In this document: piece by piece, positions 62,868-64,000 of the stretch | Numbering within the stretch: position 1 is the first letter of the stretch | Layout: each line of letters begins with the position of its first letter | Source: Rhynchopus euleeides | Taxonomy: Eukaryota; Euglenozoa; Diplonemea; Diplonemida; Diplonemidae | Length of the DNA: 64,000 nt | Reading direction: 5' to 3' | Assembly (NCBI GenBank): GCA_963210315.1 | Contig: OY723257.1 | Span: 310,001 to 374,000 of the forward strand | Position numbers and translations under genes: made by a program | The notes under the pieces: model-generated | The model's input: the letters and a program-made list of their open reading frames with translations, nothing else | What the model was told of the DNA's origin: nothing | The model's database searches: none

Positions 62868-64000
62868 CTGGCCTTCTCCTTCGCGTTCTGGGACTCTTTG
62901 GATCAATTGCGGTTCGTAGTGGGGCACGAACCCAGGGACGCTCGTTGTTGGGAAGTTGTGCAGGTCGATGAGTGGGAAACTGTCTGAAACCTGTGAAAAA
63001 TTCCACCCCCAAAAAAATGCCGAAACTCGCCGTCGGGTTTTCGGGGGAAAAAATACAAATGGAGAATTTCGCCCCCAAACTCGCCATCGGGAGAACACTG
63101 GGGTTTGCGGGTTTGCAGAGACGCGACATCCTTGACGGCGTACACGTCTTTGGCATCGCCTTGCAGCTTATCATGACGTGTTTTCGCTGTCACGTAGCTC
63201 ACTCGCGCCCCTGCTTTCTGCTTCGCCAGCTGCTCTTTGAGAGCCTTTGGCTTCGGAGTGGGTGACTCATCTGGGGTGGTGGTGGTAGTCTCGCCGCCCC
63301 TCGTTGATGTGCTGGGTGCCTTTTTCCCCGGTGCCCACCCCGTGTGGCCATGCATCATCCTAAACGATTCGTAATATCGCATAATATCGTATTTTATATC
63401 GTAATCGTATACGATATAATGCGATATAAAATACGATATGCACGATTCGTATTTCACCATTACGATTCGTACGTCATCCGTGGAATATGCAGTTTGACCC
63501 TGGAGAAGAGTGGTGCACCCTTAGAGGTGGTCCAGAGAATGCAAAGAGGTCCACAGGGGGGTCTGGGGGGCGGAGCCCCCCAGCCGCCGGAGGCCACGGT
63601 AGCGAACACCTGTTCCTTGTGGGGTACAGATTCTGTGGTGAGTTGGGTGCGTCCTCCTGAGGGCGGTCTCTGGATTCCATGACCTGATATGATCCCAAAG
63701 GGCTTGGTCGACAGGCATACGTCAGGGGGGGTTGTCCAGGTCTCATAATTCTTTCGCACGATTTTATTCTCTGGACGAGATCTAAAAAGTGTGGTTTGTG
63801 TCTGCATTGGCATCTTCCTGCAGAGGCGAGGTGTGGGTGTGTGGAGTGTGGGTCGCTGCGCACCTACCCACCTTATCCCTGCCCCATCCCGCCTCCCCCG
63901 CACCACAAATAGTGCAGGAAGAAAATCTTCCTGGGTGGCCGCAAGTATGCCTGGGACTTTGGCCTTTTTGGGCCCAAAAAGGGGTCGGGATTCCACTTTT
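62868..64000. other. Right end of window, no firm gene
   Basis: A minus-strand frame from 63360 to about 63120 (Lys/Thr/Pro-rich, ALKEQLAKQKAGARVSYVTA) may be an exon belonging to the hAT-like gene. Around 63360-63486 the sequence is built from ATCGTATACGAT-type palindromes and ends CGTACGTCATCCGTG, the inverse of 51574-51593. The third 55-bp repeat is at 63554-63608. The rest shows nothing recognisable. Confidence 0.4.
63554..63608 (+). repeat. 55-bp hairpin-bearing repeat, copy 3
   Basis: It starts CAGGGGGGTCTGGGGGGCGG and ends GGTAGCGAACA. It is nearly identical to copy 1 in opposite orientation. Confidence 0.7.

Overview
The window is nuclear DNA of a GC-rich eukaryote, most likely a unicellular marine alga or other protist. 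The evidence is spliced genes with GTAT donors and CAG acceptors, secreted and membrane-anchored proteins with Thr/Pro-rich linkers, TTAGGG-type repeat DNA, long poly(G)/poly(C) tracts, and a dense mix of eukaryotic mobile elements. I cannot assign it to a lineage from sequence alone. No rRNA, convincing tRNA or CRISPR array was found.

Layout. 1-14.1 kb is repeat-rich. Two near-identical 1.47 kb direct repeats (1-1472 and 11644-13115), each with a 40/44-bp satellite, bracket a DIRS-type tyrosine-recombinase retroelement (about 3128-8075). That element sits inside a ~184-bp satellite. A 1.9 kb stretch without recognisable genes (8620-10540) and a 50-bp satellite follow. 15.5-43.8 kb carries three large paralogous genes, all on the minus strand and all with the same four-exon, phase-0 structure (15519-19541, 29782-33767, 35550-43813). 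They encode secreted, multidomain, phytocyanin-like proteins of unknown function. Between the first and second lie a pair of nested DNA transposons (21386-22816) and a 2.5 kb telomere-motif satellite with a polarity switch (22955-25439). The third gene has a 4.3 kb first intron filled by about 49 copies of a 68-bp minisatellite. A fourth minus-strand gene (45561-47603) encodes a membrane-anchored family GH16 beta-glucanase-like protein. A 204-codon hypothetical gene lies at 50015-50629.

52-64 kb is mostly DNA transposons. It holds a complete-looking 3.5 kb two-gene element with CACGGT termini that I read as CACTA/CMC-like (52545-56032), a 1.76 kb TA-flanked element with perfect 28-bp inverted ends and a zinc-knuckle gene (57381-59138), a 345-bp TA-flanked MITE (60800-61144) and a decayed hAT-like transposase (61392-62814).

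How the genes relate. The four host-like genes share orientation and secretion or surface targeting. The GH16 protein and the three cysteine- and histidine-rich proteins could act in an extracellular matrix or cell wall, but that is inference from architecture only. The best candidates for something undescribed are the three-paralogue family with its minisatellite intron, the two-gene CACGGT transposon and its short relatives, and the mixed-orientation telomere-like array.
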